DNA of 64,000 nucleotides from Schizophyllum amplum. Its lineage: Eukaryota > Basidiomycota > Agaricomycetes > Agaricales > Schizophyllaceae. The DNA is taken from NCBI GenBank assembly GCA_007026445.1, contig VDMD01000117.1:1-64000 (forward strand), in the 5' to 3' direction. Below are positions 1-10,330 of this stretch, piece by piece; within the stretch, counting starts at the first letter, position 1; each line of letters starts with the position of its first letter. The notes beneath the pieces were generated by a model. The model had not been told where the DNA came from, did not search any database, and worked only from the letters and a program-made list of their open reading frames with translations. Position numbers and translations under genes: made by a program.

Positions 1-187
1 AACGTCCGCTACAACACCTCGACATCGTTCTCAACGGCGACCGCGGCACGCTCATCGCCCCGCGCCCACCTCTCGGCCCTCGCTTCGCGCCTCGCCCGTC
101 GCGTCCCGCCGTCCTCGTCGCGGACCTCCCCGGCCGCTGTCGCCATGGCAACACCGTCCCTCCCCGCCTACGCCCGTCTACCCGGTG

Positions 188-368
188 CCATTTGCCCCAT
201 TTGCCGGTCCAAGCGGAGGCGTTTCCGGCGAGGTTTCCAAGCCCAAAATCGATGCAAAACGAGGTCATTTTGCCAAATATCCGCGCGGGAATTTTCGAGG
301 ACGTCTTCGACACACTCGGGGAGGCGGGAGGCATTGGGGAGCGCGGCGGGCGGCGCGCAGCGCCGCCG
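188..368 (+). repeat. Dispersed hairpin element, copy A-1
   Basis: About 180-bp element starting with ccatttgccggtccaagcgg, with a conserved core (cgcgcgggaattttcgagg) and a GC-rich perfect hairpin at the end (8-bp arms at 349-356 and 360-367, 3-nt loop). Related copies lie at 452-629, a hairpin-less relative at 789-880 and an inverted copy at 7948-8124. No coding capacity is evident. Matching copies are at 12099-12281 and 24018-24200 in the later units. Confidence 0.8.
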
Positions 369-451
369 CGCACTTGCTCAGGTGCGTCTTGTGGTCCCTT
401 CCGGCTCCCAGCGCGCTGACGATTTTTTCTCAGGTGTCCGCGAGGCGCCGT

Positions 452-629
452 TTACCCCATTTGCCGGTCCAAGCGGAGGCGTTTCCGGCGAGGTTTTCAA
501 GGTCAAAATCGACGCAAAACGAGGTCGTTTTGTCAAATATCCGCGCGGGAATTTTCGAGGACCTCCGCGATGATTCTGTGGGGGCGGGGAGGGAGTTGGG
601 AGCGCGGCGGGCGGCGCGCAGCGCCGCCG
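452..629 (+). repeat. Dispersed hairpin element, copy A-2
   Basis: Second head-to-tail copy of the hairpin element, about 260 bp after the first, with the same core and terminal hairpin (arms 610-617 and 621-628). Counterparts are at 12367-12541 and 24286-24460; there one stem base pair becomes G-T. A degenerate relative without the hairpin follows at 789-880 (12718-12812 and 24637-24731 in the later units). Confidence 0.8.
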
Positions 630-884
630 CGAGGGTGCGTCAGACGACGTATTGTGAGCTTGGGTGCTCACTCGACACTCAGGGTCTTTGTCGCATTCCA
701 GGCGACCCGGTACCGCCCGCCGACTCCTACGCACGCTGACTCCTAACACGCCGGACTCCTCCATTCGCCGGCTCTAGACGACCCGACAGCCCATTTACCG
801 GTCCAGCGGGGGCGTTTCCCGAGCCGTTTCGAGGTCAAAAATCGGCCATTTTCTCGAATATTTACGCGGGCGGTCTCGCGGGAG

Positions 885-1003
885 TGCGCGACGGTCTAGC
901 GGGCGAACGCGACGGTCTAGCGGGCGTATCCGACGGTTTCGAGGGTGTATGCGACGGTCTCGAGAGTGTATGCGACGGTCTCGCGGGCGGTCGACTGGGC
1001 GTT
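885..1003 (+). repeat. About 21-bp minisatellite
   Basis: Five degenerate units of the form gcgacggtctcgcgggcgtat in tandem. Copies B and C hold only about two units at the corresponding place (12820-12870; 24740-24790), so the array length varies between tandem units. Confidence 0.75.
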
Positions 1004-1069
1004 TGGAGGAAGGCGCCGCTGTCGTGGTGCGTGATTCATTCCCCGCCGTGAATCGAAGCTGACAAAGTC

Positions 1070-1895
1070 GTGAAGCAATGTATCGCCGTCCCGCGATCGG
1101 CGTGTGTGCATTTGCATCCGCCATGCATCTCCTCGCCTGCCTTCGTCTTCCCCTTCCCTCGTCGCCGCCTATCTCCCACCTACGTCGTCTTCCTCACCCC
1201 GTCTTCGCTATCTCCCACCGTCTTCGCCTTCCCGCCTCGTCGCATATTTCGCCTCCCCGACACGCATTCCCCTCACCTCGTCGCGCATTCGCACCCCCGA
1301 ACGCGGCCGCCCGCTGCATAGGTCGACGAGGTCGTGAAGCAACGTATCGCGTCCGGCGAGCGGCGCTTACACGAGGGTGGCTGTGCTTACAGACGGCGGC
1401 GCTTACACGACGGCGGTGCTTACACGACGGGCGGTGCTTACCGACTGGCGTTGATGGCGAGGACGTCTTGGCGTTGCGGACGAGGTGTCTTTGGCATTGC
1501 AGCGACGAGGGTGTCTTTGGCGCTGAGGGACGAGGGTGTCTTTGGCGCCGAGACGAGGCTCTTAGCGCCGAGGGAGAGGGCGTCTTTGGCATTGCGGCGA
1601 CGAGGCGTCTTTAGCGCTGAGGGCAATGTAACGCGTTGAGGCGCCGAGTCGTGAAGCAATGTATCGCGTTCCGCGAGCGAGGTAGTCTAGCTCTATGTCG
1701 CGTGATACTCTCTCAACACTCGACTGCCTTCTCTTGGCGCTGACTGCTTTTCATGGCGCTGACTTTTCTGAGGCGCGACTACTTCTCAAGCGCTCGAGTT
1801 GGGGCACACTGTCAGCGACTTGCGCGACGATTTTGACGACCCTGTTGACCCTGCCTTGGCAAATACGCAATGTATCGCCGTCCGCCGAAATGCCT
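1070..1895 (+). repeat. Non-coding nested minisatellite block, copy A
   Basis: A recurring motif gtgaagcaatgtatcgccg appears at about 1070, 1335, 1650 and (partly) 1866. Between copies lie a CCTCGTC/CTTCCCC pyrimidine stretch (1130-1310), an about 18-bp array (ggcggtgcttacacgac type, 1365-1450) and an about 25-bp array (gacgagggtgtctttggcg type, 1455-1625). No open frame here is conserved between the units, because single-base indels separate them, so I treat it as non-coding. Equivalents lie at 12950-13835 and 24869-25755. Confidence 0.75.
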
Positions 1896-2989
1896 TGATG
1901 CGCCCGAGTTTGTCAGACTCAATTTGATCGTCGACCGTCTCGTCTTTACCCGGGATTTTGCCTTTTGATGTCGGACGAGCATAGCCGGCGCATTTACGGG
2001 TATTTTTACTGACGGGCTCCCTTACTCACGGTGTCCTTACCGAGGGCTAGAGTGTTTTTGACGGGCTCGAGTATCTGAATTGTACTTACCAATAGACTCG
2101 AGTTGTACTTATCGACGGGCTTGAATGCAATGTCTTTGGTTGCATGTATGCGTTGTTGATTACCTTTGTACTCTTGAATGCATTCCTTTGGTTAATGCGA
2201 AAGTGACTTGTAATTCGAGACTTGTCTACGTAACATCGGTGTTGTGGGTACCTGTAACAGGAATATGAGGTGATAGCGGGGGTAGCGAGTGCGACGAGCT
2301 GCGGGAACCCTGAAGTTGAGGGGCGCCCTGAGTTTCCGGAAATAAAATTATTTTACGGAGGTGGCGTAGGCAACCGGCGGTAGGAGAGTGCAGGGAGTTG
2401 AGCAAGGTCGGCGAGAGAGACGATTGCTGGTGGTGGAGGAGGGCAGCGAGGAAGCGGGAAGGGTGGGTGATATTATCTAGAAGAGTTGTGTATGCCCACC
2501 AAAAACGGTGTCCATCGGTTAAGGCGATGGGTCCAAGTATTTGCATACCCTAGCCGGCGGTAGGTGGTCACCAAATCGTGACATCGGCGGCAGGATCTGG
2601 GATTCGCGGGGGCCAGTGCATGAGCAGGCCGAGTCTGAGAGAAGCAGAAAGTAGCAGGACTTGGTATTCGGAAGTATATGTATCAAGGCGTCCAAGTCCG
2701 AGGCTTGTAGGTGGCCCACAGCGCCCGGTAGACAAGCTACAAAAGCACTTCTACTCGACTCTGACTTTTTCCCAAAACGACCTGTAACCTGCGCCGATAA
2801 CGCAACTTCAACCGTGTGAAGTCACATCACGGCCCGATCGCTGGCCGATCGCCGCGCCGATCGCGCGCGCTCATTAGGCGGACGACGCGGCTTGCTGCTT
2901 CCCATGACCTTCCCTCGCCTGTCCCACCCTCGCCAGCTGCGGGACAATGGCCCGCCGACCTCGAGAAGGGCGGCGCGGCGCCGTCGTTC
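1896..2989. other. GT90 upstream region, copy A
   Basis: About 1.1 kb between the minisatellites and the GT90 start. No gene is recognised. A repeated ttactgacgggctc/ttaccgagggctag-like pattern runs at 2000-2120. The last 230 bp are nearly identical in all three units and probably hold the promoter and 5' leader. An out-of-frame ATG (about 2904) precedes the probable start. Confidence 0.5.
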
Positions 2990-4943
2990 ATGGAGTACAA
3001 TGCAGCACGGACACGGCGCTTCGTCTCGCAGAACCTCAGCTACATCATCATCTTCTCCGCCGTCGTCGTATTCGTGCGCATCTACACGAGCCGGACTCTC
3101 ATTTCCCTTTCGACCGTGCCCGAGGAGATCGTAGAGGTCGACCCACATCCCATCCCCCAGCTTATTGCGGACGCGCAAGAGCGCTTTGGGCGCAAAGTCG
3201 CGCGGCAGAGCCGGACGCTAGAGGCCGCAGCGGCGGAGTATCGCCGGCGCTACGGTCGCAATCCCCCGAAGGGTTTCGACAAGTGGTGGGCATTCGCAAA
3301 GGACAACGACTTCGTGATGGTCGACGAGTTCGACGGGCTGGTCGACGACCTCGAGCCGTTCTGGAGATCTCAGGCGAGGAGCTCGCGCATCGAGCACTGC
3401 AGGTGCGTGTGTAGCGCGGCGCTCGTGCGTTGAAACTGACATGCAAGCAGGCTCCCCTCTATCGACTGCTGTCGATGCGCGACGGCGTCGATAAGCGGGG
3501 TGATCTTGGGCGAACAGCTCGCGCGGCGGGCGCTGCAGGTATGTGTTCAGCGCGACCTCTGTCTTCCCGACACTGACTCGTACTTAGATGATCAGGCCGA
3601 CTTGGCCTCCTCCGCCCAAGTACAAACTCGGCCTTCCCCCTCCCCCCTCCCACCGTCTACAGCCAGTACGTCGCACTCTACCTCTCAGACTCCGTCCTAA
3701 CGCGTCTACAGCCCCCCGCCACGCTCCGGCGCGTCTGGAACTCATGGCGGCGAACCTGCAAGCCCACAGACCCCGCCCGCCAAATCTACTCCGGCACACG
3801 CAACATCTTCTCCCCGCCCCCCGTCGACTACCTCAATACCAGCAAGACCGCAGTTGAGCTCGATCTGACGTTCGTCAGCGAGACGCCGTCAAAAATCGAC
3901 TACTGCCAGCAGCCGCAGGACCACTACAGCCAGGGCCACTTCTTCTCCGACTGGCGTGTCATTCCCATGCTCTACCCCATCTTCTCCCCCGCGAACACCA
4001 AGGGCTTTTACGACATCAAGATCCCCAGCCATTACTACTACGGCGGCACGAAGGAGTACACGTACGCGTGGGACCAGGAGCACCTCGAGCAGAAGCTCGT
4101 GGACGATATGGAGAAGCCGTGGGACGAGAAGAGCGACAAGATCTTCTGGCGCGGCGCGACGACCGGCGGCGGCGGCAACCCGGCTGGCTTTTCCGCCCAG
4201 TACCAGCGCCACCGCTTCCTGCGCATGACCTCGGACCAGTCCGACGCACCGCGGCCCGTCACATTCGCGCACCCGCCCGACTCGACGAACTACACGACCG
4301 CGTCCGTGCCTGTGAGCCAGCTGAACGCGGAGTTGATGGACGCGGCCTTCACGAAGGCGACGAACCCGGGCGAGTACCCCGGCGGGCTCGAGGCGCTGCA
4401 GGCGACGCACCGCTTCGCGGACCCCGTCCCGCTGGGCGCGCACTGGTCGTACAAGTACCTCGTCGACCTCGACGGCATGAGCTACTCCGGGCGCTTCATG
4501 TCCTTCCTGGCGAGCGACTCGGTGCCGGTGAAGGCGACTCTGTACCGCGAGTTCTTCTCCGAGTGGATCGAGCCGTGGGTGCACTTTATCCCCATGTCGC
4601 TCAACTACTCGGAGATCTACAATATCCACGCGTACTTTTCGGGTGCACCGCAGGTCGCGCTGACCGTGCTGAACGAGACGATCACCGAGGGGGACGAGGG
4701 CGAGGGCGCCCTGACGACGCGCGAGCCGCGGCCGACGGGCGACGAGCGGCTGCACCGGATCGCGCAGGAGGGCAAGCGGTGGAAGAACACGATCGGCCGC
4801 AAGGTCGACATGGAGGGTGAGTGCAGCGAGGGGGTTTTGATTGCGGTTAGCTAACAGCGCTTGCAGTATACGTATACCGCCTTTGCCTCGAGTACGCGCG
4901 ACTGAGCGCGAGCGACCGGAGTACGATGGATTACCTTGGTTGA
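2990..4943 (+). pseudogene. GT90 (CAP10-like) glycosyltransferase pseudogene, copy A
   Basis: Type II membrane glycosyltransferase of the GT90/CAP10 family, broken by a frameshift. Start chosen at ATG 2990 (MEYNAART), followed by a membrane anchor (residues about 16-32). Exons inferred: 2990-3402, 3451-3538, 3588-3665, 3712-4816, 4867-4943. Compared with copy C, one G is lost at about 3361-3365 (ctggag for ctgggag), so reading ends at a stop within about 25 codons, just after intron 1 would begin. The catalytic half (WRGATTGGG near 4150; LVDLDGMSYSGRF near 4460) is otherwise well kept. The family transfers sugars, often xylose, in the Golgi. Identical damage in copy B shows that the deletion came before the duplication. 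Confidence 0.85.
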
Positions 4944-4970
4944 TACTCGACTCGGGCTGGCCCCGTCCCT

Positions 4971-5098
4971 CCCCTCCTCGCCCCTCCCTCTCCTCGCCCC
5001 TCCCTCTCCTCGCCCCTCCCTCTCCTCGCCCCTCCCTCTCCTCGCCCCTCCCTCTCCTCGCCCCTCCCTCTCCTCGCCCCTCCCTCCCCCCTCCCCCG
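4971..5098 (+). repeat. 16-bp pyrimidine microsatellite, copy A
   Basis: About 7-8 tandem units of cgcccctccctctcct directly after the GT90 stop. The matching array in copy B is at 16888-17014 and differs by C-run length. Copy C has only a short unexpanded pyrimidine stretch here. Confidence 0.92.
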
Positions 5099-5218
5099 TT
5101 ACTTACCCGGGCCGTCTTGCATTTACTAACACATACATATCTTACGAGGCTGGTGTAGACTAGTATTTATTGATACCTGGACTGATTGAATACTAATGAT
5201 GCTGCGAGTTATCGACGG

Positions 5219-6265
5219 TGTGAGGGGGAGGGGGAGGGGGGGCGAGGCGAGAGGGGAAGCGAGGGGGAGGGGGAGGAACGTAACCATGAGTGAGTGTGAG
5301 CACACATAAGGACGAGGGAGAGGAGGGGAGTAAGGAGCGACGGCAAAGGGAGAGGAGGGGGGAGAGGGGAGGAGCGAGGGAGGAGGAGCTAGGGGGAGCG
5401 AAGGGAGGGGGAGCAAGGAGTCGACGAGTTAGCAGGAGTGGAGAATGAAGACAAGAACGAAGGGGAGGGTGGGGGGAGGACGAACGAGAGGAAGGAGGAG
5501 CGAGGGGGGAGGGAGGTGCGACGAGAGGGGAGGAGGGGGAGGAGGACGGGAAAAGTGGACGAGTTAACAGGAGTGGAGAATGAAGACGACAACGAAGGGG
5601 AACGTTGGGGGAGGAAAAACGAGAAGGAGGGAGAGGGGGGCGTGAAGGAGGGAGGGGGAGCGAGGGGAGGGGGAGCAAGGCATAAGTGTGCAGGATCACG
5701 GCATGAAGACGAGATCAAGGGAATGGTGGGGGGGAGGAAAAACGAGAAGGAGGGCGAGGCAGGGGGAGGGGGAGGAGCGAGAAGGGGGGAGGGCGAGGGA
5801 GGGAGGGAGGGAGCGAGGGGGAGAGATTTGACGAGTGCGTAGGAGTGCGGCATGAAGACTAGAACGAAGGTCAAGGTAGGGGGGAGCGACAAGAGGGGAG
5901 GGAGGGGAGCGAGGGGGAGGGAGTGAGGGGAGAGGAGGGAAGCAGTCGACGAGTTTCAGGAGTGCAGAATGCAGACGAGAACGAAGAGAAGAGTGGGGGA
6001 AGGAGAACGCGAGGGAAAGCGAGAAGGAGGGCGAGGGAGGGGGAGGAGCGAGAAGGAAGGCAAGAGCGAGGGGGAAGGAGGGAGCAAGGAATTTGGGAGG
6101 TAAGGATTCGACGAGTCTAGAGTAGACGAGAATGAAGGGAAATGTGGGGGGAGGGAGAGCGAGGGGAGGGGAGGGAGGACGAGGGAGGACGAGGGAGGAC
6201 GAGGAGGACGAGGGAGGACGAGGGAGGACGAGGGCGAGGGGAACCCAGGGGGAATGAGCGAGGGG
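5219..6265 (+). repeat. Purine-rich satellite, copy A
   Basis: About 1 kb with almost only G and A on the plus strand. Inside is a degenerate tandem repeat of about 138 bp; units begin with a gacgagtt..caggagtgga motif at about 5419, 5556, 5687, 5829, 5946 and 6108, each followed by gaatgaagac.agaacgaagg. The end carries a 10-bp array (gggaggacga, 6165-6235). Long open frames on both strands here result from base composition and are not genes. Confidence 0.88.
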
Positions 6266-6497
6266 GAGAGGCGCGAAAGGAGTGACGGAACTTGTAGTCT
6301 TACTCGTGCATGATTTGTGCTCACTCACTTATCGAGGTCGGACAGGATCAGGACGTATGATTATGTGTGAAGGAATGCTAAGACTAGCAAGCAAGGAGTG
6401 AGGAAGCAAGGGAGGAAGGACGGAGGAAGCAGGGGAGGGAGGACGGAGAGGGGAGATACGACGTGAACACGACGAGTAAATGAGCGAGAGATACGAT

Positions 6498-6886
6498 GTG
6501 CAAGGATTATATGGGGGAATAGGTGCTGTAGACTGCTCTAGTAAGCCCAATCAAGTCGACGAAGACGCGACAGCGCACGAGTGAGATAAGCGCGCGAGGG
6601 CGGAGGGCTGGACGAAGCCTCTCGCCTAGTTACACTCTCATGCCCCAAGTCAACTCGCATGTCACCTGAGCCAGACGTTGTATTGATGAGCGTCGTACAG
6701 AAGCGGGAACTTTATACATGAAGGTAAAGAAACGTCGACGGCAGACAGGGTGGAGGTAGGACGCGAGGAAGGGGGAGGGGGGACTGATGTGAACGATAAG
6801 CTACGATACTGAAGGATTATATGGGGGAATAGGTGCCGTACACTGTTCTAGTAAGTTCTAGTAAGGACGACGACGTCGAAGAAGAC
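6498..6886 (+). repeat. Pair of about 75-bp direct repeats, copy A
   Basis: The segments 6498-6575 and 6808-6886 share aaggattatatgggggaata, then ggtgc.gta.actg.tctagtaag, and end in a gacgaagacgcg motif. The 230 bp between them holds no recognisable gene. Copy B has the pair at about 18418-18495 and 18728-18807. Confidence 0.75.
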
Positions 6887-7447
6887 GCGGGGTGAACGAA
6901 GAGGTGCGCATCGCAAGTACGCTCGCAATGACTCGTCGAACTAACCCGCGTGTCGACTTGGACTCGTACTTACATTTGTTTCGCTCGTCGTGTAAAGCCA
7001 TCGTTGTATTCGCAAGTTCAAAGGGGCACCCGTTGGACGCGAAATCATGTATATTGATTATCTACAGAGTACATGGCTACTGTCCCTACGAGATACGTTA
7101 ACACCGCCCCCCTCGCACACTCGTGCTGACTGGATTCCCTCGCCGCAGCGAAGTCGGCGTGCACGGCGACAGAACGAGTGCATTTGGGGCGTGCGAGGAT
7201 GACTGTCGGCTTGCGGATGACGCGCTCGGTATTGAACAGCTTCTTGATGTGTGCGCGAGAGGCCGCGCAGAGGCATGGTTCGGCGTGGCGGAGGGTGGGC
7301 GTAAGGAACCCACGAGCGGGTCAAACTCTGCGTATGTGGCGCAAGAAATCTGTAGACGGAAATCAGTCTTTGACCAAGGTGGCAAGCACGAGCAGCGAGC
7401 ACGGGCGACGACGACCCCGGTCACCCGTGTCCGAAGCCATATGTAAG
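6887..7447 (-). other. Possible spliced gene fragment, copy A
   Basis: Minus-strand reading has plausible codons (MASDTGDRGRRRPC from 7440 downward; a stretch HIKKLFNTERVIRKPTVI around 7240) but the two parts lie in different frames. No known domain is recognised and no convincing full exon structure can be drawn. It may be the 5' remnant of a minus-strand gene. The copy B equivalent is 18808-19368. Confidence 0.15.
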
Positions 7448-7947
7448 TAGGTGAGTAGGTTTGAACGAGCGAGCTACAGACCTCGTCGCGCGGGTGCGAT
7501 ATAAGTAACCTGGGAACAAGGCGAGAGTATTGTACTCAATCGTACCAGAGTACGAGTAAAGGGGGTCCTGGGACCGTACGTAGGATAATGTAATGCAACT
7601 CACGAGAAAATGGCAAGTCCTCGGCGGCGCCGCGTCGGGCTCATCCGCCGCTCTCTCGGCCCTGCTCACCAGGTGAGCAGACAGGTCTCGGCGCAGTATC
7701 AGTACCTGCGCGCATCACATTAGCGTCACATACTCAAAAGTCAATATGCGGGCGCAAGCGCCTTACTGAGTAGACCCCTCGCGAGGGCACCTTGGACTTG
7801 CGACCTGAGACGCGGTCAACGGCCGGCGCACCGGCCGTGCCGCGTACTCGTGACGGAGTAGGTATGAACCCGGATCGTGGACGACGCCTGCGAGCCGCGT
7901 TAGTTCAGAAAGGAAATGATATACAATAATCACTCACAAGGGTTGTG

Positions 7948-8124
7948 CGGCGGCGCTGCGCGCCGCCCGCCGCGCCGTAGACCCATAGTCCCGCCCCTCA
8001 AAGCAGGCGCGGCTGCCCCCGAGAATTCCCGCGCGAATATTCTGCAAAATGACTTCATTCTGCATTATTTTGACGGTCAGAAACTCACCAAAAACCCCCT
8101 CCGCTTAGACCGGCATATGGGGCT
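7948..8124 (-). repeat. Dispersed hairpin element, inverted copy A-3
   Basis: Reverse-complement copy of the element at 188-368: it starts (minus strand) with atgccggtctaagcggagg, keeps the core with cgcgcgggaatt and ends in the same GC hairpin (ggcggcgcgcagcgccgcc). The middle is more diverged than between the head-to-tail copies. Equivalent at 19869-20045 in copy B. Confidence 0.75.
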
Positions 8125-8338
8125 ATTGGAGCGCGACGAGGACGCCTGCAGAGCGTCGCCATGACGACGACGGACGACGAGGTCGGTCGCGGAGGCCTGG
8201 CGAGCCCTTGTGGGTGCGTGTGTGCCCGCTGCGAAAAAGTCAGGATATGCGCCACGTTTTACGACCGGCACTCACCGCTTCGACGTGCATAACAGCGTAC
8301 CGCCGAGCCCGTCCGCCGCGCGGTCTCGAGTCACGCCT

Positions 8339-8387
8339 GAGTTCAACTTCGAGTCACGGAGTAATCACGTGATTCGATGTTGAACTC
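8339..8387. repeat. Imperfect inverted repeat with E-box, copy A
   Basis: Two 20-bp arms (8339-8358 and 8368-8387) pair at 18 of 20 positions around a 9-bp spacer. The right side contains the palindrome aatcacgtgatt with a CACGTG E-box at 8366-8371. It lies just downstream of the minus-strand gene candidate at 8416-9600. Equivalent at 20260-20308. Confidence 0.7.
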
Positions 8388-8415
8388 GCGAGAGCTCGCG
8401 TAGGGCCCGTGCTCA

Positions 8416-9600
8416 CTGCGGCGAGCGTGTCAGTCACAGGCGCAACAGGCAGCAACTAACCTCACATATGAAGCATTCGTGGTCGCGGACCTCGCCGTAA
8501 AGTTGTGGGTCCGAGTGTGAGCGAGGCGGCGAACGTGAGGGGTGATTCGTTGTGCTGATTGGCGACGTGTCGCGGCGCGTGGGCCTGCTACAACAACAAA
8601 GACAACTGCGTTAGTATGAGACAATACACATATACAAGTACTCACAAATAGACGGTGGTCCTCGTGCAGTTGTGGGTCCAGGTGGATGCGGCGAGATGGA
8701 CGTGAGGGGAGATTCGTTGTTGGTGGTGGCGCGTGCCGCGGTATTCCCTGGGAGACTGTCAACAAGGCTCCATGTGCGACGAGGCAGACACGTACCCGAT
8801 GACCAGAGCGCCGCGCTTCTGAAGGACGTCGCAGGCGTCGTCACAAACGTCAGCCACCAACGTCGACGGCCCATGCGCGTCGCCCCGAGCAGTCCGAGAG
8901 AGCTCGGCGACGATCCTCGTCGCGTCGGGACGCGTCGGCGTAAGGCGGTCGCCGTCGAAGACCTCGCCGTCAATCTCGCCGACCGACGCGTCCTCCGAGA
9001 TGTCCCGCGCAGCCGCTGGTTGCAGTGACAGCGAAACGAGCTGGTCAGGCCGGCACGTTGCACGACCTCGACGAACTCGGTCGCCGCGTTCTGCACGACG
9101 TAGGTGGTCGAAGTCGAGACGTCCGGCGTCAACGGTGGTCGAGTGCGCTTGACGCCGTCGAACGCGTCGAGGAGACGCAGGCGAAGATGATGGTAGGACG
9201 GAAGCTGCGTGCGGTCAGTTTTGTAATGAAACAAATCAATTGAAAACTTACTGATGCGCGTCATAGGCGGCAATAGTAAGGCGTGACCCTGAAGTAAGAT
9301 AAACAGATCAGTGCTGAGTCTAACTGAAGTGAAATGAGCGACTTACGAGGGAGGTGTTGACGAACTGCGTGTTGGGAGTGACAGGGAGGGAAGCTGAAAG
9401 GTGAAGCGGGATAGACTAGGAGTAGAAGTAGACCTGGAGGAAATAATCAGTAGACCCCAAAACGAGAGGCAAGGGGGAAATCGTACCAAAGCATCGAAGA
9501 CGCCGTCCGCAGCGACGACGGGCAGATGCCAAAGGGCGAAAATAGGAGTGGGTGAGTGCACTGAGAAAGGAGGAGTATGAGAGAGTGTCGAAACCCAAAG
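8416..9600 (-). CDS. Putative multi-exon gene, unknown function, copy A
   Basis: Unrecognised gene candidate. The support is a run of canonical short introns on the minus strand: 8416-8465, 8588-8645, 9205-9251 and 9289-9346, each with gt..ag ends and most with a ctgac/ctaac-type branch site. Readable exon text includes NTSLGHALL (about 9275-9360) and ISEDASVGEIDGEVFDG (about 8950-9000). The long exon 8646-9204 has good codon content in two competing frames, so the model is unresolved and may be a decayed gene. Two exons flanking intron 8588-8645 resemble each other (NESPLT..GPTT in both), suggesting an exon duplication. No domain assigned. Confidence 0.3.
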
Positions 9601-10330
9601 AACTCACCGGCCTTTATACTGGGCGAGACGGACCCGCTCCCGCCCGCGCTGTACCTCGCTACGCAACGCTCAGTCATCCATCAGGATACGCCGGGTAGCA
9701 CGCGGCGATGACGCCCGACGTTTGAGGCCGAGATCTGGACCTCGAAAAGCGGAAGATTCGGGGAGAGCGCGTAAACGCGCTCCCTGCACCGGCGCTGCCC
9801 TGGGCCGCACGTCAGCCTGGCTGCAACAGAGTTCAGTGGAAACATACCGCTCCGGACATGGGCGGCCATACCGGAAGTCATAGACGAAGAAGTGGAAGTT
9901 CTGGCGGGTGGCTTTGGGAGACGCGCCACAGCGCGTCCAAGTCGTTCTGCACCGTGCTCGCTGCCCGCGTCGTTCAGCAGAGTAGTCCAAAGGCGTTGAG
10001 AAACGTGCCTTGAGTGACTCGTAACGCGTGACGAAGCCGCCGCGCCGCGACAAGTCCAGGACGGTCGAGCTGGTTGTTGAACTTGAGAGATCAGTGAAAT
10101 CCCCTTCGGGAAGTGCTTGACTCTTTGAAAGGCGGCGCGCACGTCGCCCGCCTCGTCAACGCCGTCGCGCCCTTCGCCTTGACCACAAAATAATTCCTCG
10201 TCATCGACGACACGTGTGCCCGGGGTTTTCGAGGGAATGGGCGCAAAACGCGCCCTGTGAGTGAGGAGGAACAGCGCAGAGCGACGGCGAGCGCAGCGTC
10301 GCCCCCGTCGCCTCGCATCACGTTTCCATC
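9601..10330 (-). other. Possible decayed gene, copy A
   Basis: Minus-strand text with protein-like stretches in two frames (NFHFFVYDFRYGRPCPER near 9880; VRAAFQRVKHFPKGISL near 10110) and a plausible intron starting gtatgtttcc at about 9848. No family recognised. Equivalent at 21522-22250 in copy B. Treat as unresolved. Confidence 0.15.

Noticed and set aside
885..1003. CRISPR-like array of about 21-bp units
   Set aside because: Units are directly abutting without unique spacers, and the genome is eukaryotic.
3889..4755. 288-codon minus-strand frame inside GT90 (also 15806-16672 and 27755-28624)
   Set aside because: Arg/Val-rich shadow of the highly GC-rich GT90 catalytic exon; exists only because of third-position GC bias.
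5193..6328. Several 100-210 codon Pro/Ser/Leu-rich minus-strand frames in the purine tract
   Set aside because: Pure base-composition effect of a CT-rich strand; frames differ between copies A and B where G runs change length.
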